A DNA stretch of 44,729 bases from Alphaproteobacteria bacterium GM202ARS2 (GTDB lineage Bacteria > Pseudomonadota > Alphaproteobacteria > GM7ARS4), in assembly GCA_014323835.1 (NCBI GenBank), contig JACONH010000013.1:1-44729 (forward strand), in the 5' to 3' direction. The notes under the pieces were generated by a model. That model did not search any database and was not told where the DNA came from. It saw nothing but the letters and a program-made list of their open reading frames with translations. Of this stretch, positions 33,618 to 42,225 are shown piece after piece; within the stretch, counting starts at the first letter, position 1, and each line of letters starts with the position of its first letter. Position numbers and translations under genes: made by a program.

Positions 33618-33637
33618 TAAATTATGCGACAGACTAT

Positions 33638-33666
33638 TTGCTATGTCGGGCGTTTTGTCGTATAAT
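33638..33666 (+). promoter_or_regulatory. Promoter of mlaC
   Basis: TTGCTA (33638-33643), exactly 17 bases, then perfect TATAAT (33661-33666), in the gap between mlaA and mlaC, so mlaC can be transcribed independently. Confidence 0.7.
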
Positions 33667-33707
33667 CGCGAGGGTATGAGGGGTCTTTATCACGAATAGG
33701 AGTATGG

Positions 33708-34316
33708 TTGGTTATGTTACATCGTGGAATTGTTTTTGCCTTGTTGGTTTTTCTTATGCCGTCTTTCGTGTCGGCGGCGGGCTCTGAACAAGGCGCACAG
33801 ACTTTTATCGAAGAGTTTTCCAAGAAGTCTTTGAATAGTTTTCGGGGCAAGGATAACGTCAAAGACATCGAGCGCATTTTTTCTGGTATCTATGATAAGA
33901 ACTTCGACAACGACTCCATTGCCCGCTTTGTTTTAAGCCGCAACTGGAGAAAGGCATCGGCAGACGAGCAAAAAGAATTTACCAACCTGTTCAGAAAATA
34001 TATTGTCCGTGTCTATTCGGCTCGTTTCCATAGTTACAGTGGCGATGTGCGCGTGACCACGACTCGCTCGGAGGGAGCAGGCATTTATATCGTCAGCTCG
34101 TCCTTCGTGCCAAAGGAAGGCGAGAACAACGGTAAACCCGTGGTTGTCGATTGGCGAGTCGGCTACTCTGACTTGGGCTATCGCATCTATGATATTACTG
34201 TCGGCGGCGTCAGCCTTGCGGTGACACAACGTTCAGAGATTGCCTCTATCGTCCGTAACGGCGGCGGTAAAATCAGCAGTATGATTGATGTTTTGCGTAA
34301 AAAAGTCGGGTCGTAA
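33708..34316 (+). CDS. mlaC: MlaC/Ttg2D-type phospholipid-binding periplasmic protein
   Basis: MlaC ferries phospholipid between MlaA and the inner-membrane MlaFEDB complex. After a signal peptide (LHRGIVFALLVFLMPSFVSA) the 202 residues show FIEEFSKKSLNSF, the central WRKASADEQKEFTNLFRKYIVRVYSARF, and VDWRVGYSDLGYRIYDITVGGVSLAVTQRSE, which is the family hallmark. The start is either the TTG at 33708 (5 bases after AGGAG) or the ATG at 33714 (11 bases after it); 33708 is listed for spacing. Confidence 0.93.
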   Translation: MVMLHRGIVFALLVFLMPSFVSAAGSEQGAQTFIEEFSKKSLNSFRGKDNVKDIERIFSGIYDKNFDNDSIARFVLSRNWRKASADEQKEFTNLFRKYIVRVYSARFHSYSGDVRVTTTRSEGAGIYIVSSSFVPKEGENNGKPVVVDWRVGYSDLGYRIYDITVGGVSLAVTQRSEIASIVRNGGGKISSMIDVLRKKVGS

Positions 34317-34326
34317 GTTATAAGGG

Positions 34327-34344
34327 CTTGTGGGTGGGCACAAG
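34327..34344. other. Hairpin between mlaC and the tRNA-Ile2 3' end
   Basis: CTTGTG (34327-34332) and CACAAG (34339-34344) form a 6-bp stem with a 6-base loop. It directly abuts the 3' end of the tRNA and could mark 3' processing or end formation for the convergent transcripts; there is no T-run on either strand. Confidence 0.4.
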
Positions 34345-34418
34345 TGGGCCCGGCAGGACTTGAACCTGCAACTTAACCGTTATGAGCGGTTCGCTCTAAC
34401 CAATTGAACTACGGGCCC
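34345..34418 (-). tRNA. tRNA-Ile2 (CAT anticodon, lysidine-type)
   Basis: Minus strand begins GGGCCCGTAGTTCAATTGG; acceptor GGGCCCG pairs with CGGGCCC, anticodon loop CTCATAA (CAT), T arm GGTTCAAGTCC, discriminator A. CAT tRNAs may be Met, initiator Met or Ile2. The GGGCCC acceptor and the CTCATAAC loop context resemble Ile2 more than elongator Met, and the initiator features are absent; the identity is a judgement. It starts 32 bases after the rpoD stop and could be read through from it. Confidence 0.85.
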
Positions 34419-34450
34419 GACAAGAGGCAGAAAGACGGGGAAGAGGTACC

Positions 34451-36295
34451 CTAGAGGAATCCGCGCAGTTTGCGGGAACGACAGGGATGTTTGAGTTTGC
34501 GGAGGGCTTTCGATTCTATTTGTCGGATGCGTTCTCTTGTGACTTTGAATTGTTTGCCGACTTCTTCGAGGGTGTGGTCGGTGTTCAAGCCGATACCGAA
34601 GCGCATGCGTAAGACTTTTTCTTCTCTTGGGGTCAAAGACTGCAAGGCGAGTCGGGCGTGTTCTTTCAGTTTTTCTTGTTCTGTTGCTGCTTCTGGTCGG
34701 ATGGTGTCCTTATCTTCGATGAAGTCGCCTAGGCAGCTGTCGTCCTCGTCGCCGACGGGGCTTTCGAGGCTGACGGGTTCTTTGGCGATTTTGAGGACTT
34801 TGCGGACTTTTTCGACGGGCATATCGAGTTTTTCGGCAAGCTCTTCGGGTTGGGGCTCTCGTCCTTCTTCATGGAGAATTTTGCGTTGGGCGCGCATGAT
34901 TTTGCTGATGGTCTCGATCATGTGGACGGGGATACGGATGGTGCGTGCTTGGTCGGCAATAGAGCGGGTAATGGCTTGTCGGATCCACCACGTCGCATAC
35001 GTGGAGAACTTGTAGCCGCGGCGGTATTCGAATTTATCGACGGCTTTCATCAAGCCGATGTTGCCTTCTTGGATGAGGTCGAGCAGCTGTAAGCCTCGGT
35101 GCGTGTATTTTTTGGCGATGGAGATGACAAGGCGCAGGTTGGCTTGCACCATTTCTTCTTTGGCTCTTTTGGCTTTGCGTTCGCTGGTCGAGATACTTTG
35201 GGCTAAATCCTTCAGTTCCTGTAGGGGCATGTGATAGGTTTCGGCAATCTGGTGCAAGTCGTGGAGCCACGAGCGTACACTGCCGTCGCTGTCTTCGGCA
35301 AAGGTTTGCCACTCGGGGGCGTTACGTTTGGCAAGGGATTTTAGCCATTGTGGCGATGTGCCGTGGTCTTCATAGACTGTCAGAAAATCCTGTCGGTCGA
35401 TGCGGCATCGTTCGGCTTGCTTGAGAATTTTGCCTTCGATGACGTGAATATCGGCACTCATTTTTTTGATATGTTGGATGATGTGCTGAGCCTTGTTCTC
35501 GTTGAGGGGAATGTTGGCTAGAATTTCTTGGATTTTCTCTTTGTTTTTTTGGCAGCTTGCGTCGAGCCTTTTGTTGGGTGTCTTGCTTTTCAGGCTGGCT
35601 TCGAATCGTTTCTTATTGTTTTTGATGAGCAGGTCGCACTGGCGTTTGAGGAGCCCCATTTGCTCGATGACTGTGTCGTAGACGGCATCTTCCATGACTT
35701 TGTGGGATTGCGTGTTGTGGACGAGGTCATCGTCAAAGTCGTCATCGGCGTTTTTGTCGCTCTTTTGTCGCGAGTGGGCCTTAAGGTGATTGTTGTAGAC
35801 GGCTTCCAAGTTGATGATCTCGCGCAGGGGCTTCTCTCTTTTGACGAGAGGCTGATAGGCTTCGATAATCAGCTGCAGAGTCAGAGGACACTCATTGAGG
35901 CTTGCGGTGACGGCTTTTAAGCCGTCTTCGATTCTTTTGGCGATTTCGATTTCGCCATCTCGTGACAGCAAATCCATGTGTCCCATATCGCGCAAATACA
36001 TTCGGACGGGGTCGTCGGTGCGGCTGGCTTCGGCGTTGCCGTTTTTCTTTTTTGTGTTACCACTGGCGTTCTCGTTCCCCTCGCCGTCTGTGCCATCTGT
36101 TGCACCTTCTTCCGATTCGTTATAGGACTCATCGCCGCGCATCAGGCTGTTTTCGTGGGTGTCTTCACTGCCCTTGCTGTCTTTTGAGTCGGGGCGTGAC
36201 TCGGCAGGCGAATCCGGGGACAGACTCGTTGCCAGATTTCCTGTATAGGTCGCGTTAGCGTCAAGGGTGGTCTTATTAGTGGCAGACATCAGCAT
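34451..36295 (-). CDS. rpoD: RNA polymerase primary sigma factor (sigma-70)
   Basis: The housekeeping sigma. Region 1.2 starts at [12 protein letters not shown] (94-105). A long non-conserved region follows, then region 2 with [49 protein letters not shown] (2.3-2.4), region 3, and region 4 with [16 protein letters not shown] and [21 protein letters not shown]. The first ~93 residues are Ser/Asp/Glu/Asn-rich low complexity with no recognisable region 1.1 helices. Length 614. The alternative start at 36289 (MSATNK) removes two residues. dnaG lies upstream on the same strand, separated by a 240-base promoter region. Confidence 0.96.
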   Translation of the reverse strand: MLMSATNKTTLDANATYTGNLATSLSPDSPAESRPDSKDSKGSEDTHENSLMRGDESYNESEEGATDGTDGEGNENASGNTKKKNGNAEASRTDDPVRMYLRDMGHMDLLSRDGEIEIAKRIEDGLKAVTASLNECPLTLQLIIEAYQPLVKREKPLREIINLEAVYNNHLKAHSRQKSDKNADDDFDDDLVHNTQSHKVMEDAVYDTVIEQMGLLKRQCDLLIKNNKKRFEASLKSKTPNKRLDASCQKNKEKIQEILANIPLNENKAQHIIQHIKKMSADIHVIEGKILKQAERCRIDRQDFLTVYEDHGTSPQWLKSLAKRNAPEWQTFAEDSDGSVRSWLHDLHQIAETYHMPLQELKDLAQSISTSERKAKRAKEEMVQANLRLVISIAKKYTHRGLQLLDLIQEGNIGLMKAVDKFEYRRGYKFSTYATWWIRQAITRSIADQARTIRIPVHMIETISKIMRAQRKILHEEGREPQPEELAEKLDMPVEKVRKVLKIAKEPVSLESPVGDEDDSCLGDFIEDKDTIRPEAATEQEKLKEHARLALQSLTPREEKVLRMRFGIGLNTDHTLEEVGKQFKVTRERIRQIESKALRKLKHPCRSRKLRGFL

Positions 36296-36381
36296 GCAAA
36301 CGTTAAAGGTGAAGAGAATACCATGGACTCAAAACACGATACCAGCGATGCGCCATCGAGGTAACGAGCATGATAAAACAC

Positions 36382-36405
36382 GCCCATCACTCTGCCCATC
36401 ACTCT
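36382..36405. repeat. Tandem 12-bp duplication in the rpoD leader
   Basis: GCCCATCACTCT occurs twice in a row (36382-36393 and 36394-36405), followed by one more matching G. It lies downstream of the candidate rpoD promoter, inside the untranslated leader. Confidence 0.8.
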
Positions 36406-36448
36406 GTATGAGCGCGCGGGACGATGCCATGCCTGTCGTGTTTGACCC

Positions 36449-36477
36449 CTTATATATCCCCTATGTGAATGACACAA
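36449..36477 (-). promoter_or_regulatory. Candidate rpoD promoter
   Basis: Minus strand: TTGTGT (36477-36472), 17 bases, TATAAG (36454-36449). The start site would be about 150 bases upstream of the rpoD ATG. Further upstream in the same gap lie a TTGACA at the dnaG end and an AGGTTCACCT near-palindrome (around 36494-36506). The rest of the gap holds no convincing ORF. Confidence 0.45.
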
Positions 36478-36535
36478 AAAAAGCACACTATCACAGGTGA
36501 ACCTATCATAGCAACACTTTTTATTTAAGCTGTTG

Positions 36536-38329
36536 TCAACGAGAGTCAAGGCGAGAGTCAAGGGAGCGAACAATACTTTCTGTCTTTTTCAGCTTGTCTT
36601 TTGTGGGGAGTCGGTCGCGGGTCTCTTCATCGAGCAAATCCTTAAAAGCTTGTTCGGCTTCAGTGAAAGAGACGTTATCGTTACATTCGCGCCGTAACTT
36701 GGGCTCTTCCAGGAGAGCCAAGGCTTTTTGGCAGTCTTGTTGAGCCAGCCACGCACGCAACTGAGCTGTATCGCTGTGGGTGGAGTCGGGGCTTTCAATC
36801 ATCTTTTGTATGCACGTATCAAAAACGGCAACAGAAACCTCCACTCGAGACAGCTCTTCGCTATACAGGCTCAGCAGCTGCGGGTGATACAAGCAGTAGG
36901 CGAGGATACGCTCATACATTTTCCTCAGACGAGTCTGATTCGGTTGCGTGCGACGGTGGTGAGCAAAGACGTTTTGTGTCGCAGAAGAGAGCTTTTTCTG
37001 TTCCTTCTTGGTGTAAAGTAACGCACCGACTCTTTCATAAAAATCGTTCTTTAACTCTTTCTGTAAGATTTTGTCTTCGATGGCATCAGGTAGTCGTCGG
37101 ATATATGTTTGGAACTGGGCGCGTTCTTCGGGTTGGGGTTTCTGTCCTTTTGCGAGCATGGGTAGGTAGCGTTCAACGGCTTCCTGCCAGAGCACTTCGG
37201 CAAGGCTATAGGTTTTTTTGAGGATTGTGTCAAAGACGCTTGCGTCTTTTTGCAATAGACTTTGGGGATCTTCGTTGTCGGGTAAAGGAATAAATTGGAG
37301 CGATGTTTCAGACGTGATAACAGGGAGCATGGCGTGGGCGACTTTTCTTGCGGTTTGGATTCCTGCGGCATCGCCATCGAAGAACAAAGTGGGCTTACCC
37401 GCGCCGCTCTGCCAGAGGGTTTTGATATGGTCCACATTAAGGGCGGTGCCTAAGGGAGCAACCGCGTTATGTATGCCGTGTTGGTGCAAGGCAATGACGT
37501 CCGTGTAGCCTTCGACAACGTAGGCTTCTTTACTTTTACGGATAGCCATGTTGGCGTGGTGGAAGCCGTAAAGTAACGTCTTTTTGTGAAACAGCTCGGT
37601 CTGTGGTGAATTAACGTATTTCGCTATGTCTAGGGAATCATCGAGGCGGCGGCCACCAAAGCCGACCAGTTGGGCGCGCTTGTCGTGAATCGGAAACATC
37701 AGGCGTCCGCGAAAACGCGCCACCAGCCTGCCATCGTCTTTTTTGTAGTAGAGGCCGCTATCGAGCCAATCCTGTTCAACGATGCCTTGAGCGTGTAAGG
37801 CTTGTCGCAAGCGGGCATCGCTGGTATCGGCAACCCCTAACTGGAACTGGTCAGCGGCATCCCGACTGAGGGCGCGCTCGTGAAGCCACGTACGGGCACG
37901 CTCCACAAGAGGAAAGGCAGGCGACTCATTGCCGATAAGGTTGCTGTGAAAGTGCTTTAAGGCACACTCGAGGGCTTTGCGTAGCCGCTCATCGCGCTGG
38001 CGCAGTTCCTTTTGTTTGTCGCTGTCTTGTTGTGCTTGATAGACGATAGGAATACCGTGCATTTTGGCGAGGTATTCGACGGCGTCGGTGAAGCTGAGGC
38101 CCAAGTGTTCTCTTATGAAATTGATAGCATCGCCGTGGGCTTGGCAGCCGAAGCAATGATAGGTGCCTTGTGCGCCGAAGACGTGGAAGGACGGCGTTTT
38201 TTCTTGGTGGAAGGGGCATAAGCCTACGTGGTTGTGTCCCCGTTGCTGTAGTTTAACGTGGGCGCGCACGACTTGGACAATATCGACGCTGTTTTTCAGG
38301 GTGTTCAGGAACGTTGGCGAAAAACCCAT
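36536..38329 (-). CDS. dnaG: DNA primase
   Basis: DnaG makes RNA primers at the replication fork. The CHC2 zinc domain has C38, H41, C59 and C62 ([17 protein letters not shown]). The catalytic core includes [20 protein letters not shown] and the Toprim segment [13 protein letters not shown] with [15 protein letters not shown]. The C-terminal helicase-binding part is present but divergent. The start at 38329 (MGFSPTFL) is chosen; the frame further up is a shadow of yqeY. Length 597. It follows yqeY by 16 bases. Confidence 0.96.
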   Translation of the reverse strand: MGFSPTFLNTLKNSVDIVQVVRAHVKLQQRGHNHVGLCPFHQEKTPSFHVFGAQGTYHCFGCQAHGDAINFIREHLGLSFTDAVEYLAKMHGIPIVYQAQQDSDKQKELRQRDERLRKALECALKHFHSNLIGNESPAFPLVERARTWLHERALSRDAADQFQLGVADTSDARLRQALHAQGIVEQDWLDSGLYYKKDDGRLVARFRGRLMFPIHDKRAQLVGFGGRRLDDSLDIAKYVNSPQTELFHKKTLLYGFHHANMAIRKSKEAYVVEGYTDVIALHQHGIHNAVAPLGTALNVDHIKTLWQSGAGKPTLFFDGDAAGIQTARKVAHAMLPVITSETSLQFIPLPDNEDPQSLLQKDASVFDTILKKTYSLAEVLWQEAVERYLPMLAKGQKPQPEERAQFQTYIRRLPDAIEDKILQKELKNDFYERVGALLYTKKEQKKLSSATQNVFAHHRRTQPNQTRLRKMYERILAYCLYHPQLLSLYSEELSRVEVSVAVFDTCIQKMIESPDSTHSDTAQLRAWLAQQDCQKALALLEEPKLRRECNDNVSFTEAEQAFKDLLDEETRDRLPTKDKLKKTESIVRSLDSRLDSR

Positions 38330-38345
38330 CGTGTTTCTGTGGTGT

Positions 38346-38828
38346 TCAGGTTTTTTGTAGGCGTGCTTTGATAAGGGCGCTGGCTTTACCCATATCGAGG
38401 GTTGTTCCGTGCTCTTTGCGTAGCAAGCCGAGCACCGCGCCCATCTGGGCAAGACTGGTTGCCCCTTGTTGGCGTAGGGCGGCATCGACGGCTTTTTCGG
38501 TCGCGGCGGCGTCCATCATCTCTGGCATGAAGGTTTTGATGATAGCGATTTCTTGTTGCTCTTTGTCGGCGAGTTCCGCCCGTCCGCCTTTTTGGTAGAG
38601 TGCGGCACTTTCTTGTCGTTTTTTGACCATGCTGTGCAGCAGTTTGATGATGGCGTCATCGCCCGCTTCGTTGTCCTTGCCTTGTGAGCGCGTGCGGACA
38701 TCGATATCTTTCTGTTTGATTTCGGCAGCCACCATGCGTAGCGTATCACGAGCAAGGGTCTGTCCGCTTTTTATCGCATCATTGAGAGCAAGACGTAATG
38801 TTTGACGTAAGGCTGAGGGAGCAGACAT
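38346..38828 (-). CDS. yqeY: GatB/YqeY domain protein
   Basis: The 160-residue protein consists only of the YqeY domain, also found as the tRNA-binding tail of Gat[34 protein letters not shown], then [47 protein letters not shown] (given in parts) and the [12 protein letters not shown] end. Function as a free protein is unclear. The order yqeY-dnaG-rpoD beside divergent carA is conserved in alphaproteobacteria. Start taken at 38828 (MSAPSALRQ). Confidence 0.9.
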   Translation of the reverse strand: MSAPSALRQTLRLALNDAIKSGQTLARDTLRMVAAEIKQKDIDVRTRSQGKDNEAGDDAIIKLLHSMVKKRQESAALYQKGGRAELADKEQQEIAIIKTFMPEMMDAAATEKAVDAALRQQGATSLAQMGAVLGLLRKEHGTTLDMGKASALIKARLQKT

Positions 38829-38969
38829 GAGCAACAGAATCGTTTTGCAATTAAACGGACAGCGGGGTATATACGAACGTCACAGGGTGTTGATAGGACA
38901 TAGGCACGTAAGATGATTGTTCTATGAAACACCAGCTGGGCCCATAAAGCAACGTGATTTTGATAGTCG

Positions 38970-40163
38970 ATGATGGATGCGTGTCAACGAACAGGTGTGC
39001 TTGCTCTGAGTGATGGCACGGTTTTTGTCGGCATCGGCGTCGGTGCTGTCGGCAGAGTCGCAGGCGAGCTGTGCTTTCAGACGGCTATGAGCGGCTACCA
39101 AGAAATTTTGAGTGACCCATCCTATAACGGACAGATTGTCACGTTTACGTTTCCGCATATAGGCAACGTTGGTGTCAATGACGAGGATGACGAGTCGGGT
39201 CATTATGCCAGCGGTATGGTGAGTGCCTGTCCGTTGACGCCGCCGTCTAACTATCGCAGCCGTTCTTCTTTGGCTGCGTGGCTGACGGGTCGCGGCATCG
39301 TTGGAGTCAGTGATATCGATACGCGGGCTGTCACTCATCGCTTGCGGGAGCATGGTTGCATGAATGCGGTTGTGTGTCATCGCCCTGAGGGCATCGATGC
39401 CGATACCATTGCTCTTGTGCGGGCACAAGCCCGTGAGCATCCCAGCATGGACGGGTTGCGTCTCGACCAGAACGTAACGTGCGCGAGCCCCTATGGGTGG
39501 TCACAGGGACTCTGGCAGGGCAATCGTGCTGGTGGGGGTAACGATTGTGCTGACGAAAAACGTCCTTTGGTTGTTGTTGTGGATTATGGAGTCAAGCGGT
39601 CGGTGTTGCGCACCCTTTACGAGAGTGGCGCAGGGGTGCGGGTTGTGCCGTCGTCATTTTCTTGCGAGGAGATTTTGGCGTTGCAGCCGCGGGGCGTGTT
39701 GCTCAGCAATGGCCCGGGGGATCCTCGTTCTACCTATCCTCATGCCAAGGCGATGCTGAGGGGTTTGCTGGACTCTCGTGTGCCGATGTTGGGGATATGT
39801 CTTGGTCATCAGCTGTTAGCGTTGGCTTTGGGGGCGCGTGTTATTAAGATGCGTTTCGGTCACCACGGCGGCAATCAGCCCGTCTGTTCTTTAGGGGATG
39901 GTCATATTGACATTACCAGCCAGAATCATGGCTTTGCGGTGGTGGAGGACGGCTTACCTGAGCATGTGCAGGTAACCCATCGCTCGTTGTTTGACGGGAG
40001 CGTCGAAGGGTTGCAGGTGCGTGGACAAGACGTCTGTTCCGTGCAGTATCATCCTGAGGCGGGCCCTGGCCCTGTGGATGCGCGCTTTATCATTAAGGAC
40101 TTTGTCGCGACGTTGACGGCACAAAAGGCTAACGGGCCCAATAACGCCACGTCAAAAGAGTGA
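38970..40163 (+). CDS. carA: Carbamoyl-phosphate synthase small (glutaminase) subunit
   Basis: CarA supplies ammonia from glutamine to CarB for carbamoyl phosphate, feeding both pyrimidines and the ArgF step seen in this window. The N-terminal domain shows GELCFQTAMSGYQEILSDPSY and GIVGVSDIDTRAVT. The C-terminal class I glutaminase has VVVDYGVKRSVLR, LLSNGPGDP, the nucleophile C277 in GICLGHQ, and QYHPEAGPGP. Length 397. The gene ends inside the convergent VWA-like gene (35-base overlap). carB is not in the window. The upstream gap to yqeY (38829-38969) has no clear promoter. Confidence 0.97.
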   Translation: MMDACQRTGVLALSDGTVFVGIGVGAVGRVAGELCFQTAMSGYQEILSDPSYNGQIVTFTFPHIGNVGVNDEDDESGHYASGMVSACPLTPPSNYRSRSSLAAWLTGRGIVGVSDIDTRAVTHRLREHGCMNAVVCHRPEGIDADTIALVRAQAREHPSMDGLRLDQNVTCASPYGWSQGLWQGNRAGGGNDCADEKRPLVVVVDYGVKRSVLRTLYESGAGVRVVPSSFSCEEILALQPRGVLLSNGPGDPRSTYPHAKAMLRGLLDSRVPMLGICLGHQLLALALGARVIKMRFGHHGGNQPVCSLGDGHIDITSQNHGFAVVEDGLPEHVQVTHRSLFDGSVEGLQVRGQDVCSVQYHPEAGPGPVDARFIIKDFVATLTAQKANGPNNATSKE

Positions 40164-42225
40164 AGGTAACTGCGAGCAGGGCGAGTAACCACGTTGGCAA
40201 CAAGGCAGAGCGGTGGCTGGTGCCGTCGCTGATGCGCTGTGTGGTGTTGGCAATGCCGAGCCATGGATTGAGGGACAAGCTTTTGGATGCCCACGATGAT
40301 TGCGGGGCATCGAGAAGACGCACCGTAGGTTGAGGGTGCTGGGGTAAAAAGATACCGCCCTTCGCCCCGTCAACGAGTTGTTTGAGTTTGTTCGGGTCGG
40401 GGGCTCTGTCGTCTTGGTCGAGGGAGTCGCTACCGAGACGCACTGTCACCATGCGGTCGTCACTGGCAACGAGGTATGTGCCTTGTTGGTCGAGGCGCGC
40501 TTGTGCGGTGGAGTCGTGCGGGCTGTTGCCTTGTTGCCAAGGGATACGTTGTTGACTTTTGTCGGGTGCCGTCAGGGTTACATGAGCATCGAGGGGGTCA
40601 TCGAGGGGGATGCTGTGTCGCTGTAGGGTGAGTTGGTTATTGTTGAGGGTTGTGCTGAGGCGTGTGTCGTGCATGGAGGGATGGCGAGTCAGCCAGTTGG
40701 CGATGTGGCGCACGAGTTGGCGTGGCGTTTCATCGCCTTGTTGCGTGCGCCACCAGAGCCAGAGGTGGTCGCTTGTCAGTTGTGCGCTGCGCCCTTCGTG
40801 GTACGTGGTGACTGCCAGCAACGGCACCGCCTGCGGCGTCGCGAGTAACGTGTTGGCATGGGTGTTGCTCGTTGTCATAACACGTAGCCAAGGGCTTTCT
40901 CGTGGAAAGGATAAGCCTTGCGTGATGGGGTGGTATGTGCCTTTGTCGGTTTTTTCAGGAACAAACGAGATGCGTTGCTCGGCTACGGCAGCCCCTAAGG
41001 GCAGAACCGGGCTGAGGGGCGTATAGTTCAAGCCCATGGCACCAACAGACTCGGGCCCAAGAATCTCGAGAAGGGCACCGCCATTCTTAACGTACGTGTG
41101 CAGTTTATCGATATGCCGTGTTGTTAACATGCCGCGGCGTTGGTAACGCTCGAAAATGACCAAATCGAAATGGTGCAGTTTATGGATAAAAATTTCATCA
41201 GTGGGAAAGGGGATCAACGACAGCTGGGTGGACGGCACTAAGACGGGCGTTGCTGGTGTGCGTAAAATAATGAGATGCACAAGGTCGAGGGTGGCATTTT
41301 GCGTCAACATGGTGCGCCAAAAACGTTCGCTTTGACTGGGTTGCCCTGAAACGAGAAGCACCTTGACCTTTTTGCGCCACGTGGTGATGGGGACGATGTG
41401 GTGATTGTTGCTGAGTCGCTCTTGGCTTTCGCCCGTTTGCGGTGGCACAGAGAGTTCGATAATATTTGCGCCTTCTTCTTTGAGGGTTATTGTCAGGGTA
41501 TGGGGCGTATCAGGTTTGAGGGTGTGGGTGGCGGTAAGGGTGCCGTTGATGCGTTCTTCTACGGTAACGGGGGCGCTCGTTGGGTGTGTCGAGTCGATGT
41601 GCAGGCGGATAGAGACGGCTTCGTCTTTGAGGGCAAAGCGCGGGGCTTGTAGAATACGCAGGCGACGGTCGATGGTGTCGGTGTCGCCGGTGATAAGCAC
41701 ATGAATGGGGGTGTTGCGTAAGCTTGGGGGCACGTCGTCTATGGTTAGGGCGGGTGCGTCGTGGGCTTGTCCGTCGGTGAGAATGATAATGCCGCCGAGG
41801 TTGTTCTCGTGGTTGGTTGCCAGTTTATCCAGTTGTGGGCGTAGCCAGCTGCCGCGCTGCGAGGTGCTGCCGCTCGCCGTGCGTTCGGTGCTCTCGTGCC
41901 ACGTCATACGGTCTATGGACGTAATCCCTAAGGCTTTCAGTTGGCGAGTGATGTCTTGTAGCCATTGGTCTCGTATGCGTGCGCCGTTGTGGTGGCTCTG
42001 GCTGCTGGTCTGGTCGATAAGAAGGGCGACTTTAGGCGGAATGGTGTGGTAGGTGATGTGCTCTTGTTGCGGATGGGCAAGAGCAAGCAACAACGTTGCG
42101 TAAGCACATGCCTGCCAGAAACGTGGCTTGACGAGAAGGACAAAGACAACCGCTAGACAAGCGAGTATGCCTAGAACAGCAACGGGGATAAGGGGCTCGA
42201 TATAGAATTCGGTTAGGGACATCAT
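40129..42225 (-). CDS. Membrane-anchored VWA-like / glutamine-amidotransferase-like protein
   Basis: The start at 42225 (MMSLTEFYIEP) overlaps the upstream stop by ATGA; a longer frame to 42471 is a shadow. The 698-residue protein has two N-terminal membrane helices (about 8-32 and 36-50), a von Willebrand A-like domain with a MIDAS-like DQTSSQS (from D71) and LTDGQ (149-153), a central beta-rich part, a segment like class I amidotransferase folds (FDLVIFERYQRRG, YVKNGGALLEILGPE), and a C-terminal helix before WRYWAR. Proteins of this type accompany DUF4159 proteins, DUF58 and MoxR ATPases in alphaproteobacteria. Their role is not established; envelope-related assembly has been proposed for related Bat operons. 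Confidence 0.8.
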   Translation of the reverse strand: MMSLTEFYIEPLIPVAVLGILACLAVVFVLLVKPRFWQACAYATLLLALAHPQQEHITYHTIPPKVALLIDQTSSQSHHNGARIRDQWLQDITRQLKALGITSIDRMTWHESTERTASGSTSQRGSWLRPQLDKLATNHENNLGGIIILTDGQAHDAPALTIDDVPPSLRNTPIHVLITGDTDTIDRRLRILQAPRFALKDEAVSIRLHIDSTHPTSAPVTVEERINGTLTATHTLKPDTPHTLTITLKEEGANIIELSVPPQTGESQERLSNNHHIVPITTWRKKVKVLLVSGQPSQSERFWRTMLTQNATLDLVHLIILRTPATPVLVPSTQLSLIPFPTDEIFIHKLHHFDLVIFERYQRRGMLTTRHIDKLHTYVKNGGALLEILGPESVGAMGLNYTPLSPVLPLGAAVAEQRISFVPEKTDKGTYHPITQGLSFPRESPWLRVMTTSNTHANTLLATPQAVPLLAVTTYHEGRSAQLTSDHLWLWWRTQQGDETPRQLVRHIANWLTRHPSMHDTRLSTTLNNNQLTLQRHSIPLDDPLDAHVTLTAPDKSQQRIPWQQGNSPHDSTAQARLDQQGTYLVASDDRMVTVRLGSDSLDQDDRAPDPNKLKQLVDGAKGGIFLPQHPQPTVRLLDAPQSSWASKSLSLNPWLGIANTTQRISDGTSHRSALLPTWLLALLAVTFTLLTWRYWAR

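Noticed and set aside
36289..36573. 94-codon minus-strand frame between rpoD and dnaG as a small gene or as the missing region 1.1
   Set aside because: It has no resemblance to region 1.1, overlaps both genes, and spans the likely rpoD promoter.
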